A stretch of DNA of 64,000 nucleotides from Branchiostoma belcheri (Eukaryota > Chordata > Leptocardii > Amphioxiformes > Branchiostomatidae), in the NCBI RefSeq assembly GCF_001625305.1, contig NW_017804032.1, positions 1,612,007 to 1,676,006 on the forward strand, in the 5' to 3' direction. Below are positions 1 to 59,700 of this stretch, in pieces; within the stretch, counting starts at the first letter, position 1, and every line of letters starts with the position of its first letter. Both the position numbers and the translations under genes were made by a program. The notes beneath the pieces were generated by a model. It worked only from the letters and a program-made list of their open reading frames with translations. It searched no databases and was not told where the DNA came from.

Positions 1-331
1 TAAAGTATATCTCTCTATATATAATAATTTGGTATATTTTTATCATCGACATTTTGAGATGTATTATCTACATATATGATAAGATGATGAAGACATACAC
101 GTATACATACCCTACTTTAATTTTTAATTGAAATCTGAATTGGCACATTGCAGTATTTTTGAATAGTTCTTAAGTTAATCCAGCCACTCATACCACGATA
201 CTAATATACAGCACCTGTCGGTCTATGAGTCTGATGTTTTCAATGAAATTGAATTGGTATATAAAACAGTATTGTGATCGTTCTATTATAGCCCGTTAGA
301 CTCACAATATCATTCCCTCTACTATCATTAC
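1..331. other. Left-edge intron sequence
   Basis: AT-rich sequence downstream of exon 51 of the mosaic gene. I see no exon, RNA gene or named repeat here. Confidence 0.5.
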
Positions 332-42898
<42,567 letters not shown>

Positions 42899-43989
42899 CC
42901 TGGCGCTGTTCTGCCAACGGGCACGCCTCCGAGGGCGAAGCGGCCTATCTAGCCCGCCCAGGGCGGTACAGCCCATTTTAGACGGGTCGGAAATCTCCCT
43001 TGCTCAGAAAATCGAAGAAAATTCAGGTAATCGAAAACTAAAACGTCGGTCAAACTATCCGTGAGCCCAACTGACACTGAGGAGTAAAATCTGTCGTTCA
43101 AGTTCTTGTAGGCGGTACCATCTGAACTATTCAGGGGGGGGGGGTCAGAATACAGTCAAGCTGTCAAACTTAAACAAGAGATTTCAAAAAGTCAACAATA
43201 ACTTCTTTGCTGTGTGGACAAGTAACGTGTGTATCACATTATGACAAAACCACGTTGCCAGTAAAATTCAACAATTTCATTAACATTTCTCATCAATGCC
43301 CCCCTGCTCTCCGATGTAGATCAAGTGATCCATACGCAAATTCGCGAACAGGGCTTTTGTCATAGAGATTTTCAAAGGCAGACGGACCAAAAAAATGGAA
43401 GGATTTGAAGACTGTCAAAGTTTAATGCGACTATTTTGCCCATGGTGCTCTTGTCACGCACTGTGCTATAATCGAAAAGATTTAGAATACGGACTTTAAA
43501 GTTGTAATAACAAACTCATATAGCTTTTGGCACGGACCTAGTTTTCTTCAAGGTTACACTTTTGTCATATGTTTGAATTGAGTTCATTGTGTATTGTTCT
43601 GATATGCATATGGATAACACAAAAAAGAACATGAAAAGACTTTTGATAATTCTACATCACACAGTGTACCAATAGTACGAAATTGAAAGCCACAGAATCA
43701 TGTACCAGTCTTTTGTAAGAAGTGACATTGATACGATCACATATGCATGTGTACACAAAAAATTGGACTCTTTTTACTGTGGGATTGAGTACTGGAAATC
43801 TTTAACAGACAGATTGTGACATTACGACTGTTCAATTACCTCAAAAGCCTCTCTTTCTGAGCAAATATCTACCTTCGTGCCAGGGACATGTTTTTGGATT
43901 TACTATTATCGTGGTGAAGACAGGTGCAGAAGAAAGTCTGCGAATTATTTGTTCACGGTACAGTGAATGCAAAAACCGCAAATATAAAA

Positions 43990-44081
43990 GTATCTGTATC
44001 ATTCTGTATCTGAATAGCCGGTATAACCGCCTTTTGGCCTAATACACCAGCTTCGCAGGCACGCGGCGCGGTGGCAGCTGG
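43990..44081 (-). mobile_element. SINE 3'-end fragment
   Basis: Same core and flanks as 21633-21723 with a few substitutions (CCTTTTGGCCTAATACACC). It lies between the mosaic gene and the 3' end of BCS1L. Confidence 0.65.
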
Positions 44082-44207
44082 CAGTACGCTGAAAAAATTG
44101 TGATTTACAGTTTGTAGGGATCATTGTCTTTCAATTATAGGTATATCTAGTAGGTTAACAAAATATCTATGAATAAACACAATGGCATTCAACAGAGCAA
44201 TTATATT

Positions 44208-44213
44208 TTTATT
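44208..44213 (-). terminator. BCS1L poly(A) signal
   Basis: The minus strand reads AATAAA about 220 bp past the BCS1L stop codon, a usual distance for a short 3' UTR. Confidence 0.5.
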
Positions 44214-44430
44214 AAAACAAGAAACGTTACTTAATACACTGTATGATCACATGTACTGATAATAGATCTATAAACAAATTGTTCCAATTTTGTAGCAGTA
44301 AAAAAGCCTTGTTTCCTTTATCTTGGAGACTCAGCAACTTGCCTGAGCAAAATTCAACTTCGACATTTTGCTTGCAGGTAATTGTGAACATTATGATGAG
44401 CAACCTATAGAAATAAAATTCTGTTCACTT

Positions 44431-49072
<4,642 letters not shown>

Positions 49073-49770
49073 GGCTTCTCTTTAAATGTTTTTTTTTTCG
49101 AATTTCAGTATTTGTGCTGACTTTTTTTGTGTTTACTCCTTTCTCATGGAATCAGCTGTCCTGTGGAGGGTAAAGCATGGAAAAAAGAGTAAGTAGACGC
49201 TTTCAATAAAGTTACTGACCAGGAATTGAGGTGTTCAAAAACTTTCTATGATCATATACTAGTAGTGTGATATACTGGAATTCACTGATACTGGTACAGT
49301 TATGAGGCATTTTTCATCAAACAAGCCTGGCTATAAGCTACATGTAGGCTCGACTGCTTTTCTATCAACTGCAACATATATGACTTAAACCGAACTGGTG
49401 ACATTACTGTCTTCACTTGCAAGGATATCAAACACAGTTACTGCCAAGCGTTTGATACTAATAGTAGTAGTACAAAATGTAGTATGCTGAATGATTCAAG
49501 TCAGAAGTATATATCAACGTATCAAATTTTGCAGGCCGGAATATATAGACTACTAGTAGGAAAATAAGGGGGAGGGGGGCGCATTGAACGTCAAAATATA
49601 AAACGTGCAGCCCGGAAATGCAAACCGTTTTTGCGTTACTTGGTACAGGCTATGTACAAAATGAATTTTGAATGCTAAAGAATCTGAAAAGACAGTTCAC
49701 TTACAGTCAAAAATGCACAATTATTTCCACGGTGCCGAAAAACTTTTCATGGGCGCCGCCATCTTGGTTT
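49073..49770 (-). promoter_or_regulatory. BCS1L 5' UTR, leader intron and YY1-type start region
   Basis: A leader exon about 49705-49770 probably splices (TGACT then gtaagt) to an acceptor at 49161-49162 (ccacag), continuing through 49160 into the coding exon. At 49755-49767 the minus strand reads CCAAGATGGCGGC, the YY1 motif common just downstream of housekeeping transcription starts. An ATG inside it opens a 13-codon upstream frame, and ATGAGAAAGGAGTAA is a second tiny one, so leaky scanning may tune BCS1L. Splicing is inferred from sites only. Confidence 0.45.
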
Positions 49771-49979
49771 GTCATATGTTTGCAGCAACCAATCAAACTT
49801 GTCACTGGGCTCTGGCTCTTACCAATCTTGTAAGGGGGTGCGTACTTTCTTACACACAAATAAAAGTAAACCAGAAATTTTTAAATAAAACATATTTATG
49901 AAAAATAACCTTTTTTATATATAGAATATTACCAATTCATGTTTTAAACAATGACAATGAGCCATGATAGTAGTTTTTT

Positions 49980-50215
49980 TATAACAAATATTTTGACCGC
50001 ATGAATTTTGGAAGCGTCCACACTTCCGCGTTCACTTCCACCAAACCCAAACAACTCGCGACGTTACAGACGCTTTTGGCGTGAATCATATCGATTTGTA
50101 CATCCTGACCCCGGGATTTGGCGCGTCTGTGGGCGTTTTGGGTGTGGCAGGACGCAGGGAGAACGTGTGGAAGGGCACGGGGAGGGATTCGCCAGGCTGA
50201 GAGGTGAAATTCAAG
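49980..50215 (+). promoter_or_regulatory. GC-rich region, possible non-coding first exon of the calpain gene
   Basis: Sequence is notably CpG-rich compared with its surroundings and ends at a good donor (TTCAAG then gtagga at 50216). No reading frame through it joins in phase with the exon at 53322, so if used it would be 5' UTR. Its closeness to the BCS1L start suggests a bidirectional promoter. Confidence 0.35.
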
Positions 50216-53200
50216 GTAGGATTTCATTTGTGTCTGAAGGAAACCATCGATGATGCTTACATCAAGTTGCATCTGTCCATACAGATGATGCCATGATGCC
50301 ATGTGGCCTGTGTATCCTCGATTACGTTGAAGGATATGTGCAAAGAGCAAGTTGATTGGAGGGACTGCCCCTGTATTCACTACTGCGATCACTGTGTTAT
50401 AATTTACATGTAACGTTATATACAAATCGATGAGGTCACTGTCAGAGTCTACTGACCCCACTCCACACATGCCAGTGACCACACCCTTCATGATTATCTG
50501 GGGCAAATTTATGGATGTTACTCTGTACTGGGTTACACATACAATGCACTCTGTCAGGGGGTTACATAGGAGTATACAACTTATATGCTGGCCTGGCTAC
50601 AAAGTGTCAATCCTGCATTTCTCTTGGTATATCTTGCATAATTCATATTTTATACTTTCTTCACGATTAATACTGGAGAACAACAACAACAACAAAAAAA
50701 ACTTTGTTGCATACAGCTAGCATTTTAAAGTTGCAAGAAAGGAGTACACGCATCAATAGCAGCAAGGATGTGTCAACTATGTTATTTTTTTCTTTTTATT
50801 TGTGAATTTGTAAACAATATTATATTGTAATCAGAAATATACTGTGCAGGACTGGTGCAGGACCTGTTTATATTTTATTTACCAAGATAAATATTGATAC
50901 TTACAACAGTATGAGTATATAAAATCAAGCACAAAGCCTATTGAAACAACAGGATGTATGTAGTAAAAGAGTAATGTCAACAAGCTGATTCTGTGCATAG
51001 ATAATTCAGTACATGCATGACATGCTTGTGGTTCAGCTTTCTTTTATGTAGGGCTTCAGGGCACTCAGATCAATGTTGTCATGTAAACAATCTGCCGCTT
51101 CGCTAATGTTTATAAGCTGAGCCTAATGGCATTCAGGAGAAATAGATTATTACTGATAGTCTAAATACTCTAATGTAAATGTTTTCAATTTTTCTTCAAT
51201 GATATGAATTTTTTATTATGATGCAGATTTTTAAAATTGAGGTGTAATAATTTATTGTCAGATTTCCTGATAACTGAAAATGTCACTCACTTAGTCCCAA
51301 TAGCTTAAAATGTACATTTTTAATTATTTAGGAATTCTTGAAGCAGAAAACCTTTCCAGCTTTTCATAAGATTCTTATCAAATCAAATTCTAATTTAAAT
51401 TTGCAGGGCAGGTACCCTGCTGTTTGTAGTAATGACAAGAAAGAATAACAATTGGCAATTGTAATGTAGTACATGATTACAGGAATTAACTCAAGGCTAT
51501 TTACATGTGTGAAGGACACAAAAACAAGAGGGTGAACAAATATACTGTAGCAGGCTTTTATTTTAACTCTCAGTCTCAGGGTCAGAGAGTGTATTATAAA
51601 TAATTCAGACTTCTAAATACTTGAGGCACCTTCAGTACTTTACAACATGAAATTTTAATGCACAATCATTATTTCTTGAATAACAGAACTCACCGTAGAC
51701 ACACAGGGAAGTCATTTGATCTTAACAAGTCCTTGATCTTAAAAGTGCATTTTTTTTGCATTGAAACTGGAAATTAAAGAAAAAAAATTGCTAAAAGTTT
51801 AACACTTGTGTGTTCAGTACAAATTATAATATCTACAATTATGTATATACAAGATGCATTTTAGAACTGTATGGCAGTTAAGACTTATATACTAATTAGA
51901 AGGCACCATCAGTTTAAATACTACATGTAGTCACATGTGTTACTTATGCATTGTTTACGTGTACATGTGCTGGTAAAAGTTGAAAAACTGGAAAAACTAC
52001 TTTCCCAAATTGTATGCTAATAGACTACACAGGATCGGGAGAGCTGTGATTTTATACATTGCACATACTTGACCGCCAAATTGGTCAACGTTTGAGGAAC
52101 ACTGCTTCAGACAAGCATGTCATATAATTACTATTCAGACGACAGGTAATTCTAGTCGATTATGTATGCAAATCTACTGTAAAATCTACAATTTGTTTGC
52201 ATTGTGGGTGTGGTGACGTGTTGCTACCTTTACTGTGGTAATTGTTGGTGGGAGGGAATATGTACTTTCTGAATCATGTCCTTGGCTGTTTTCAGTCATA
52301 CATAGCCATGAATTCATCACATTTCTAGTTTTTTTACAACAGTTACCTTTGAAGATTGTACTCATTGTATCTGAATAGTGTATTTAAAGTAAGAACTGTG
52401 GTAAAATTGTTACAGATTGTGCTACATGATTCTACAACAAATAGCACATGCACCCCACAATCCAGAGGCATACTACATCACTTCACGTAAATTTTACTGT
52501 AAAGAAACACACTGTTTTCATTCTACCAAATGTTAAAACTGTTACATGAACGTACAGTACTTGTTTAAAGTCTACATGCACTTCTGATAAACACTAAAGC
52601 TTGTTAGAAATGAAGACAATGTTTGTTCCCAGCTAACAGTGAAGTGGTAAGAATGGCTGCAATGTTGACAAACAGACACTAGGCAAAGTTTACAGTGCAA
52701 GCCAGTGTGTCAATCACCTTTTACAACAGCACTAAGATAGTGTCTTGCTCTATTAACTTATTTAAGCTACTGGAAATTCTTACTCAAAGCTGTTTGTTAT
52801 GCTTGTAATTATTAAGGATACATGGTATGCATCATATATTATATGCATGTTTTTAAATATCCTGGTACATTACTACTTGCATCTGCTTCTATCATAAGCC
52901 TGGATATAGATGTATGATATTTTCAGAAGTATGATATTGTTATATGGATGACATTTAGAAAAATCTTAATCAAGAGTCTGAGGCCACACCAACTCAATTA
53001 ATTGGTTCACAGATTCTGATATGCAAAAAAAAAAATTCAGATTCGTAATGAACTAAGAAATGCTCACATTTCATCCCCAAAAGTCCTAAATGTCTTCCTA
53101 GTTTGGTTGATCATTCCTAGGAAGACAAGGTTTGATTCCAGGGAGCCCGAAAGCTTTGTGTTTCTATACTCACCCCTAGTACTAGTAGTGGTTGTTTCGT

Positions 53201-53321
53201 GTCAACTACAAACTTTACTAATTTAAAACAATAATTGGAAGTCTCTTTCTTCTCTAGATCTTACTGTGAAATGAAGTCCCTCCAAAAATGAATTCACAGA
53301 AACCATTTTGTTGCCTCTTAG
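50216..53321. other. Long non-coding stretch upstream of the first calpain coding exon seen
   Basis: AT-rich, with no conserved coding sequence or clear transposon ends. It may be intron 1 of the calpain gene and should contain the missing start-codon exon if the N-terminal extension is translated. I could not find that exon. Confidence 0.4.
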
Positions 53322-53780
53322 GAACCCAGGGCGCCAAAACCGTCATCGTTACGACAGGAGTCCGTTCAGGTACTCTGGACAGTCTGGTGACAGCGACAAC
53401 TACAGCGGATCTGACTCGGAATCCTACAGTGGATCAACAGGATCTGGATCCGACAGTAGATCTCCAAGCCCACACTCGCACCAAAAAGGAGCAGGAGGAA
53501 AAGATTTCTTGAATTTCGGACCGAAACTCAACTTCGCTAAGAACCTGAAAAAACTTGGTTCCGAACTTGAACAGAAGGCGAAGCTCAAGGTCAATAAATT
53601 GGTGCCTGCGGAGCTTGAGAACAAGGTGAGGAAACAGCTGGGGAAGCACAAGCTGCAGCGGGAAGACTCGGACGAGGTCGAAGCAAGAAACGAGCAGCAG
53701 AGACATCGGCGCAGGAGACGTCATCGCGGACACAGGAAGCAGTTTGCACAGGAGCAGTGGAGAGACAGGAACAGTGCCAG
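53322..53780 (+). CDS. Basic N-terminal extension exon of the calpain
   Basis: The 459-bp exon is open in the frame that joins the next exon (phase 2 at both ends). It encodes a Ser/Gly/Asp-rich stretch ([20 protein letters not shown]), an amphipathic Lys-rich helix region ([20 protein letters not shown]) and an Arg cluster ([12 protein letters not shown]) that may be a nuclear or membrane-targeting signal. No Met occurs in frame, so translation must start upstream or the exon belongs to an isoform. Base composition and codon use look coding. Confidence 0.65.
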
Positions 53781-56700
53781 GTGGTTTGTTTGTTTTACAT
53801 ATTAACTGCCTTTAGCTGTACCTGATGAGTACAGTACTACTACTAACTACAGTACTACTAGTAAGTAACTTAAGTCTTGATCCACTCACGCCAGGATGGA
53901 TCTTTCGGTATAGAAATTTTCAATAGGATGAATTGTAATATTTATATCATGGACTGCAAAGCTAATATCATTATACATGTACCATGAGAGTGATATTTGC
54001 TTTCTGATCATGTCATACTTCCACTGTGCTTTTCTATATATAAAAAAAACATGGTAATAATTGGTATTCATGTGATATCCTGCAAATCATTATGATTATC
54101 TACCTACCACTGTGCACAGGTGTTACTGGTTCACTGTACATAATAGAGCTAGGTGTTACCGGTTCACTGTAGTGGGATAGTGTATTAGATTTTTGCTCAG
54201 GTGCTCCAGAGTTAAAAAGTTAGTCTGGATTCCTGATCATGAGTGCATGTTGTCATGAAATCCTCCTGTTTCAGACGTGTGAGGGGGCCAGAAGATCGCA
54301 TCTACGACCCAGACCTAGATCCAGAGATTCCCAACGAAGAATTGTTAGAAAACACCTGGGTACAAGACAACATGGTGTTCGGACCTACCATCAAGCACTT
54401 CAAGGGGCAGAACTACTCGGACCTGAAGAAGGAGTGTGAAGAGAAAGGAGAGTTGTTCACAGATCCAGAGTTCCCCCCTACAGAGGAGAGCCTGTGGTAC
54501 GACCAGGCCATCCCCGCACGTATAGAATGGAAGAGGCCAAGAGTGAGTATACAATCTTTCAGGTTTCAGTTTGACACTGATTATGGAAAATCATGAAAAT
54601 TTTGTACTGCAGTTTTATTAAGGGAGGATCTTACTATAATAAGTTGTTTGGAAATTTGCAGTTGAAACGATTTTGTTGTCATTATGGGGGGAAGGCATGT
54701 TCGCAGTTAAATTAAGGCCTCCAATCATCATCATCATCATGATGATGACAAGGCCTCCAAAAGAATTTTTAAAAAAGTACTGCAAATGTTTCATGATGTA
54801 CAGTACTGTGAAAGAAATCCTTATACACTGTACTTGCACGTTTTACATGTTACTCACTTAACATAGCTAAGAACTATGATATTACATTGTACATGACACT
54901 GTATATCATCATGTATTACAATTTTTACAGTACACAATACTAGCTATTTTATGAGAGGTGAACAAGAAAATACTACTATCCTGCAGCTGGTATCTAATGC
55001 AACTTCACTGGAAAGAGAGACAGAATATTACAGAATTTATGATCAAAGTGCATGGTGCCTCAATGTGTAATTTGGCCCTATAGACACAGCTGGCACCTTA
55101 TGATTACAAGAAATGTTTTCTGCAAATAAGATACACTTCAAGTAATGTTGCCAGAATGGGATTGATATTAGAAAAATTAAAATTTACCCAGCTGGTACAA
55201 TACATGTATATTGTTTGTTTACATATAGCTGGACCAGCTATCAACAGACTGAGAAAGAGTGCAATACATTTTGTACAAACATTTTGAAGAGTTTTGCCAT
55301 AATATATTATAATTATAGATTCATAGTATGTCTTGATATCAGAGTCCACAATGGGGGAAAATGAAATTTTCTCAATTTCTGCAGTCAGGAGCAAATCTTT
55401 TTGTTAGAACAGATTTAGACTGTTGGTATGCTTTTGATTGGGGAAAATGGTTTCATCTTTTGTGACATTATTTGTTTTATTAATGCACAAAAATTCATAA
55501 AACCTTTCATGCAATTCTTATGGCTCAGGGACCTAAGATACTAGTATTCAATTTCTGGGACCACATTTAGAATTTTTTTTCTAGATGGGTTCAACTTGTT
55601 GATTGAATTATACAGGATGAGTCTGAACACCCTTGGCTTGAGTCTGGCCTGTTTCCCGGGTACAATTTCATTACCAAGTGCCTGCAGACTCATGAGTCAT
55701 GTTTATGCGTGCTGGGAGACGTGCTGAGAGTTTGAATCTTATTAATCCCACCTGAAAGTAGGGGATGATTGCCATGATTGGATTTTGGTCCAATCAGACA
55801 AGCATCAGATCTAGATATAATTTTAGCCATTCTTAAGTTGTATAGGAATGAACATTTGTACCCGTTCCTGCAACAAAATCAGACCAAGTGATCTTTTCAC
55901 AAATTTCAGCATCATAGCACTTTGGCAGAACATCTCATATAATTAGGTAGTAAGGTTAAGACTCTGTAGGGTCCAAATGTTATGTCGGAAAAAATATTGT
56001 CTGCAACAGGCAAAATTCTGATGCAATCAGGCAACGTTGACCAAAAATCCAATGAAAAATCGTGCAGTTTCGCGCAGGTGCAGTAGTACATTCTGCCAAC
56101 ATGCTCAGTTAACATTACATACACTTACAGTTAGTGTAATATATTATCGCTGGTAAAAGTTCTAACATGTTGATATGTTTATACAGGAGCTGTGTGACAA
56201 CCCCCGCCTGTTTGTGGAGGGTGTGTCTGCTCACGACCTGAACCAGGGGCAGCTGGGAAACTGCTGGTTTGTGGCCGCTGTCGCCAGCCTCACTCTGGAG
56301 AAGGAGCTATGGAAGGAGGTCAGCCATTGGCTATCAAGTGTCATGTGACCACAAAATGACAAGATTATAAAACATTCAATTTGCCTATCTATACAGTAAT
56401 AACTGTAGTTTCTAAATAAAAATGTTACAGTTAGTTTTGTATGTTCAATTGCTAGATGTAGTTAAAGTGGGCTGTGATTGAATGGACATAAATGATTGAA
56501 TTTAACTGACCTCATAGCCCCCCCACCTCCGTCAAATTGTAGGAATTCAAAATGAAAACATAGATATGCAGCCATGCTCTCATTGGTCAAACAGCTAATT
56601 GCCACTCTCTCATTGGTTGTACTGCTAATTGTGATTGACAGTCAGGATTGTTTTTGGCCAGGTCATCCCAGAGTACAAGGAGCAAGAGTGGGACCCTGAA

Positions 56701-59700
56701 CACCCCGAGAACTACCAGGGCATCTTCCGCTTCCGTTTCTGGCGCTTCGGAACCTGGACAGAGGTCGTAGTGGATGACCTTCTGCCGACCGTCAACGGCC
56801 AGCTGGTCTACAACCGGTCCAAGGACCAGAACGAGCTCTGGAGCTCACTGCTGGAGAAGGCTTATGCCAAGTAAGTGTCGCCAAGTGCTTGGACTTGGAA
56901 TTATTTTCAGTCGGTTTTCACTGTGTCCTCTTCAAACAAATCATTTACACCGTGAATTTTGTTTGAAATCTACAAGTACCATGAAAACCTTTTTTTCTAT
57001 CATACCACAAAATAAGACCACCACAAATTGTAAAATTTTGTGTTTTGCACGTTTATCATCTTTGCTTCAACCTTGATTTTGAAGACCGATAAAAGATACC
57101 AGTTGCTTGTCAATGAGTAACAACATAACTGTTTTTTTGTGTATCTCGTTACCTGGATGTCTAACCTTCATTGACAAATGTTTAAGTGGTGTACATTATA
57201 ATGTACTAACATATTATAATTACATATTGTACAATGTACATTGTATATTCCCATGGTGGGAAAGTTACCATTGTCTGTAGAGAGAGATGGTTGGCAAAGA
57301 AATACAGTTTCTTTGTTACTGTTTTACAGTACTAAAAATTGAATGTGCTTTCTTCCACCAGACTTGCAGGTTGTTATGAAGCCCTACAGGGGGGGAACAC
57401 ACTGGACGCCCTGGTGGACTTCACAGGGGGGGTGGCCGAGCCCATCTCTCTGGATAAGGGGGGGTACCGGGAGGATGAGGAGAAGAAGGAGAAACTGTTC
57501 AAGGTCATGCACAAGGCAGCAGAGAGAGGGTCACTTCTCACCTGTAGTATCAGGGTAGGTGCTGAATTCTTTTTCATGAGATATTTTCAAATCAAATGAA
57601 TTTGTGGGTACTATAGGAAGCAAGATGGTTTTGTGATTAGTGTTATTGACTCAGGCCCCATTGTTGTCTCCTTTGTAATTTAACTGCAGTACAGACTTTG
57701 TTCAAGCACAAACTTCAGATACTGCAAAACTCTAATTTACCATCCTACCATGGAATAAAACCACTGGAAAATTAAAAGCATATGATAATCGGCATAGGAA
57801 CCACGCTTCCCTCTATTTTTTTTTATAAATGTGAATATGATTCTTAAAAGTCGATGAAACAAGGTACTGTTACTACATGTAGATATTATTTGAATCACAA
57901 GACTGAGTGAGTGAGGCAAAAATACCTATTAGGTCCTAAGATTTCCGCCAATGCAATGGCTGTAATTGTCTTTAGTGCGTCTTCAAGTAAACTATGAATG
58001 TTTTATCCTCTAGGTGACCTCTAGAGCTGAGATGGAGGCTAGTACAGAGATGGGCCTGGTCAAAGGTCATGCCTACAGTGTCACAGCTGTGAAGAAGGTC
58101 AAGGTCGGGGAGTCTGGCATGCTGAGTGGGCTTCTGGGTAATCAGGAGAAGATCTACATGATCAGGATGAGGAACCCCTGGGGTCAGAAGGAGTGGAGGG
58201 GGCCGTGGAGCGACGAGTAAGTAGGGTCAGGGGTCAGAGTGCCTGGATAGAGGTCAGGTGTCAGAGCTTGTGGCCATGCACCTTTAACGAAAGAACCATA
58301 TGATTGATTTCCAAAACTACCAATAGGAGCTCAGGATTGTTGATCACTGTGAAAATCAGTCCAATAGGAGCTCGGGATTCTCAGTTGCTATGAAAGCTAT
58401 CACAGCCTCCAAGGAGAATTGGTCCTTATTTGCATGTATTCACAAATCAATAGGATTAAGATGTTCCTGATTCACCTGACTTAGAGATGTTGGCCATTAA
58501 GCTTTTGACCCGTGAAATTGCAGCTCGAATTGTATGATGTTGCCAGGCTGTAGTTGACAAGGCAATTTATTACCAAAAAAACTGTGACTGAAAACAAAGA
58601 GTCAGTGTTGTGATTTTGTTGTGTTTCCCTCCACAGTTCTCCTGAGTGGCAGCAGGTCAGCAGTTCTGAGAAGGAAAAGCTTGGGTTGGTCAAAGAGGAT
58701 GATGGCGAGTTCTGGTCAGTATCCTCTCTTTTATTCTTTTAAGTTCTGGAAAATCAGTTATAGCTTTCAGACACCCCCATAGCAGCATAATCAAAGTCTG
58801 GATGGTTAGTGAGTGAGTGTTTAAACAAAAAAATTAGCTGCAAGGCAGCCCAAATCACTTTTTCCTGAGTGCAAGAGCTGTCAACCACCCAAAAATCATG
58901 ACCACAGCCTTTGCAGAACACGAGATATTAAAATCGGAAGTCCTGCTGCAGTACCATAACAGCCCGCTATATATTATGAGGTGACCCAAAATCTAAAGAT
59001 TTCATCAAAACTGCATGCCTACATGTAAATTCAAAATATTGCAATCTATCAAAGCCTTCTCAAGTAATTGTATGAACACACAGACACACACACACACAAG
59101 GACACATGAATACTATGATGAAAAACATAACTACCATACAGCTTTACATGTAATGTTGTTGAGTTTCTTCGTTAGTGGGCAGTTTTAACAACAAAGATGC
59201 TATAAGCAGATACAATAAGGGCTCATTGTGTAACGTTTTGTGCTATCTTCCCCAGGATGAGTTTTGACGACTGGATCACCCATTTCTCGGACGCGGGAAT
59301 CTGTCGCCTGATCAACACGTCCCTCCTCAGTATCCACAAGACGTGGGTGGAGTCTCGCGTCTTCTCGCGCTGGAGGAGCGTTCCCGGAGACCCCACCCAC
59401 AACCGCGCCGGCGGCTGTATGAACAACAGGGACACCTACCTACAGAATCCACAGGTCTGATTCAAACTTATGGTCTTTTTTGTCTTTGTTTCCATTCCCT
59501 TTAACCAAAAATTATTACACGCTAGTGTTCAAGGGTTCAAACAAAAATAAAAACATGCATAAACAGATAAGTTTAAACATGGTAAAAATCACACATATGA
59601 GATCAGCTCAGGAACTTTTAGAGAAAGAAAACTTAAGATTCCAACTTGAATTCAACACTTAGACAAGATATCTTGTCTAAGTGCTGAATTCAAGTTGACA

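Larger units (their letters stand above)
42899..44430. other. Intergenic region: mosaic-gene promoter side and BCS1L 3' flank
   Basis: Both genes are on the minus strand, so this holds the BCS1L 3' end and the promoter region of the mosaic gene. The first 150 bp above the mosaic start codon are GC-rich. A SINE fragment is at 43990-44081. No further gene is evident. Confidence 0.5.

Noticed and set aside
42899-42976. Upstream in-frame ATG at 42976 for the mosaic gene
   Set aside because: It would put 26 Arg-rich residues before the signal peptide; the downstream Met gives a standard secretion signal.
49979-50506. 175-codon open frame on the minus strand
   Set aside because: It overlaps the GC-rich candidate first exon of the calpain gene, resembles no family I know, and shows no flanking exon logic. 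Left unassigned.
53288-53512. ATG-started frame over the calpain extension exon
   Set aside because: It runs in a different frame from the one that joins the next exon in phase and soon stops, so it is a shadow of the coding frame.
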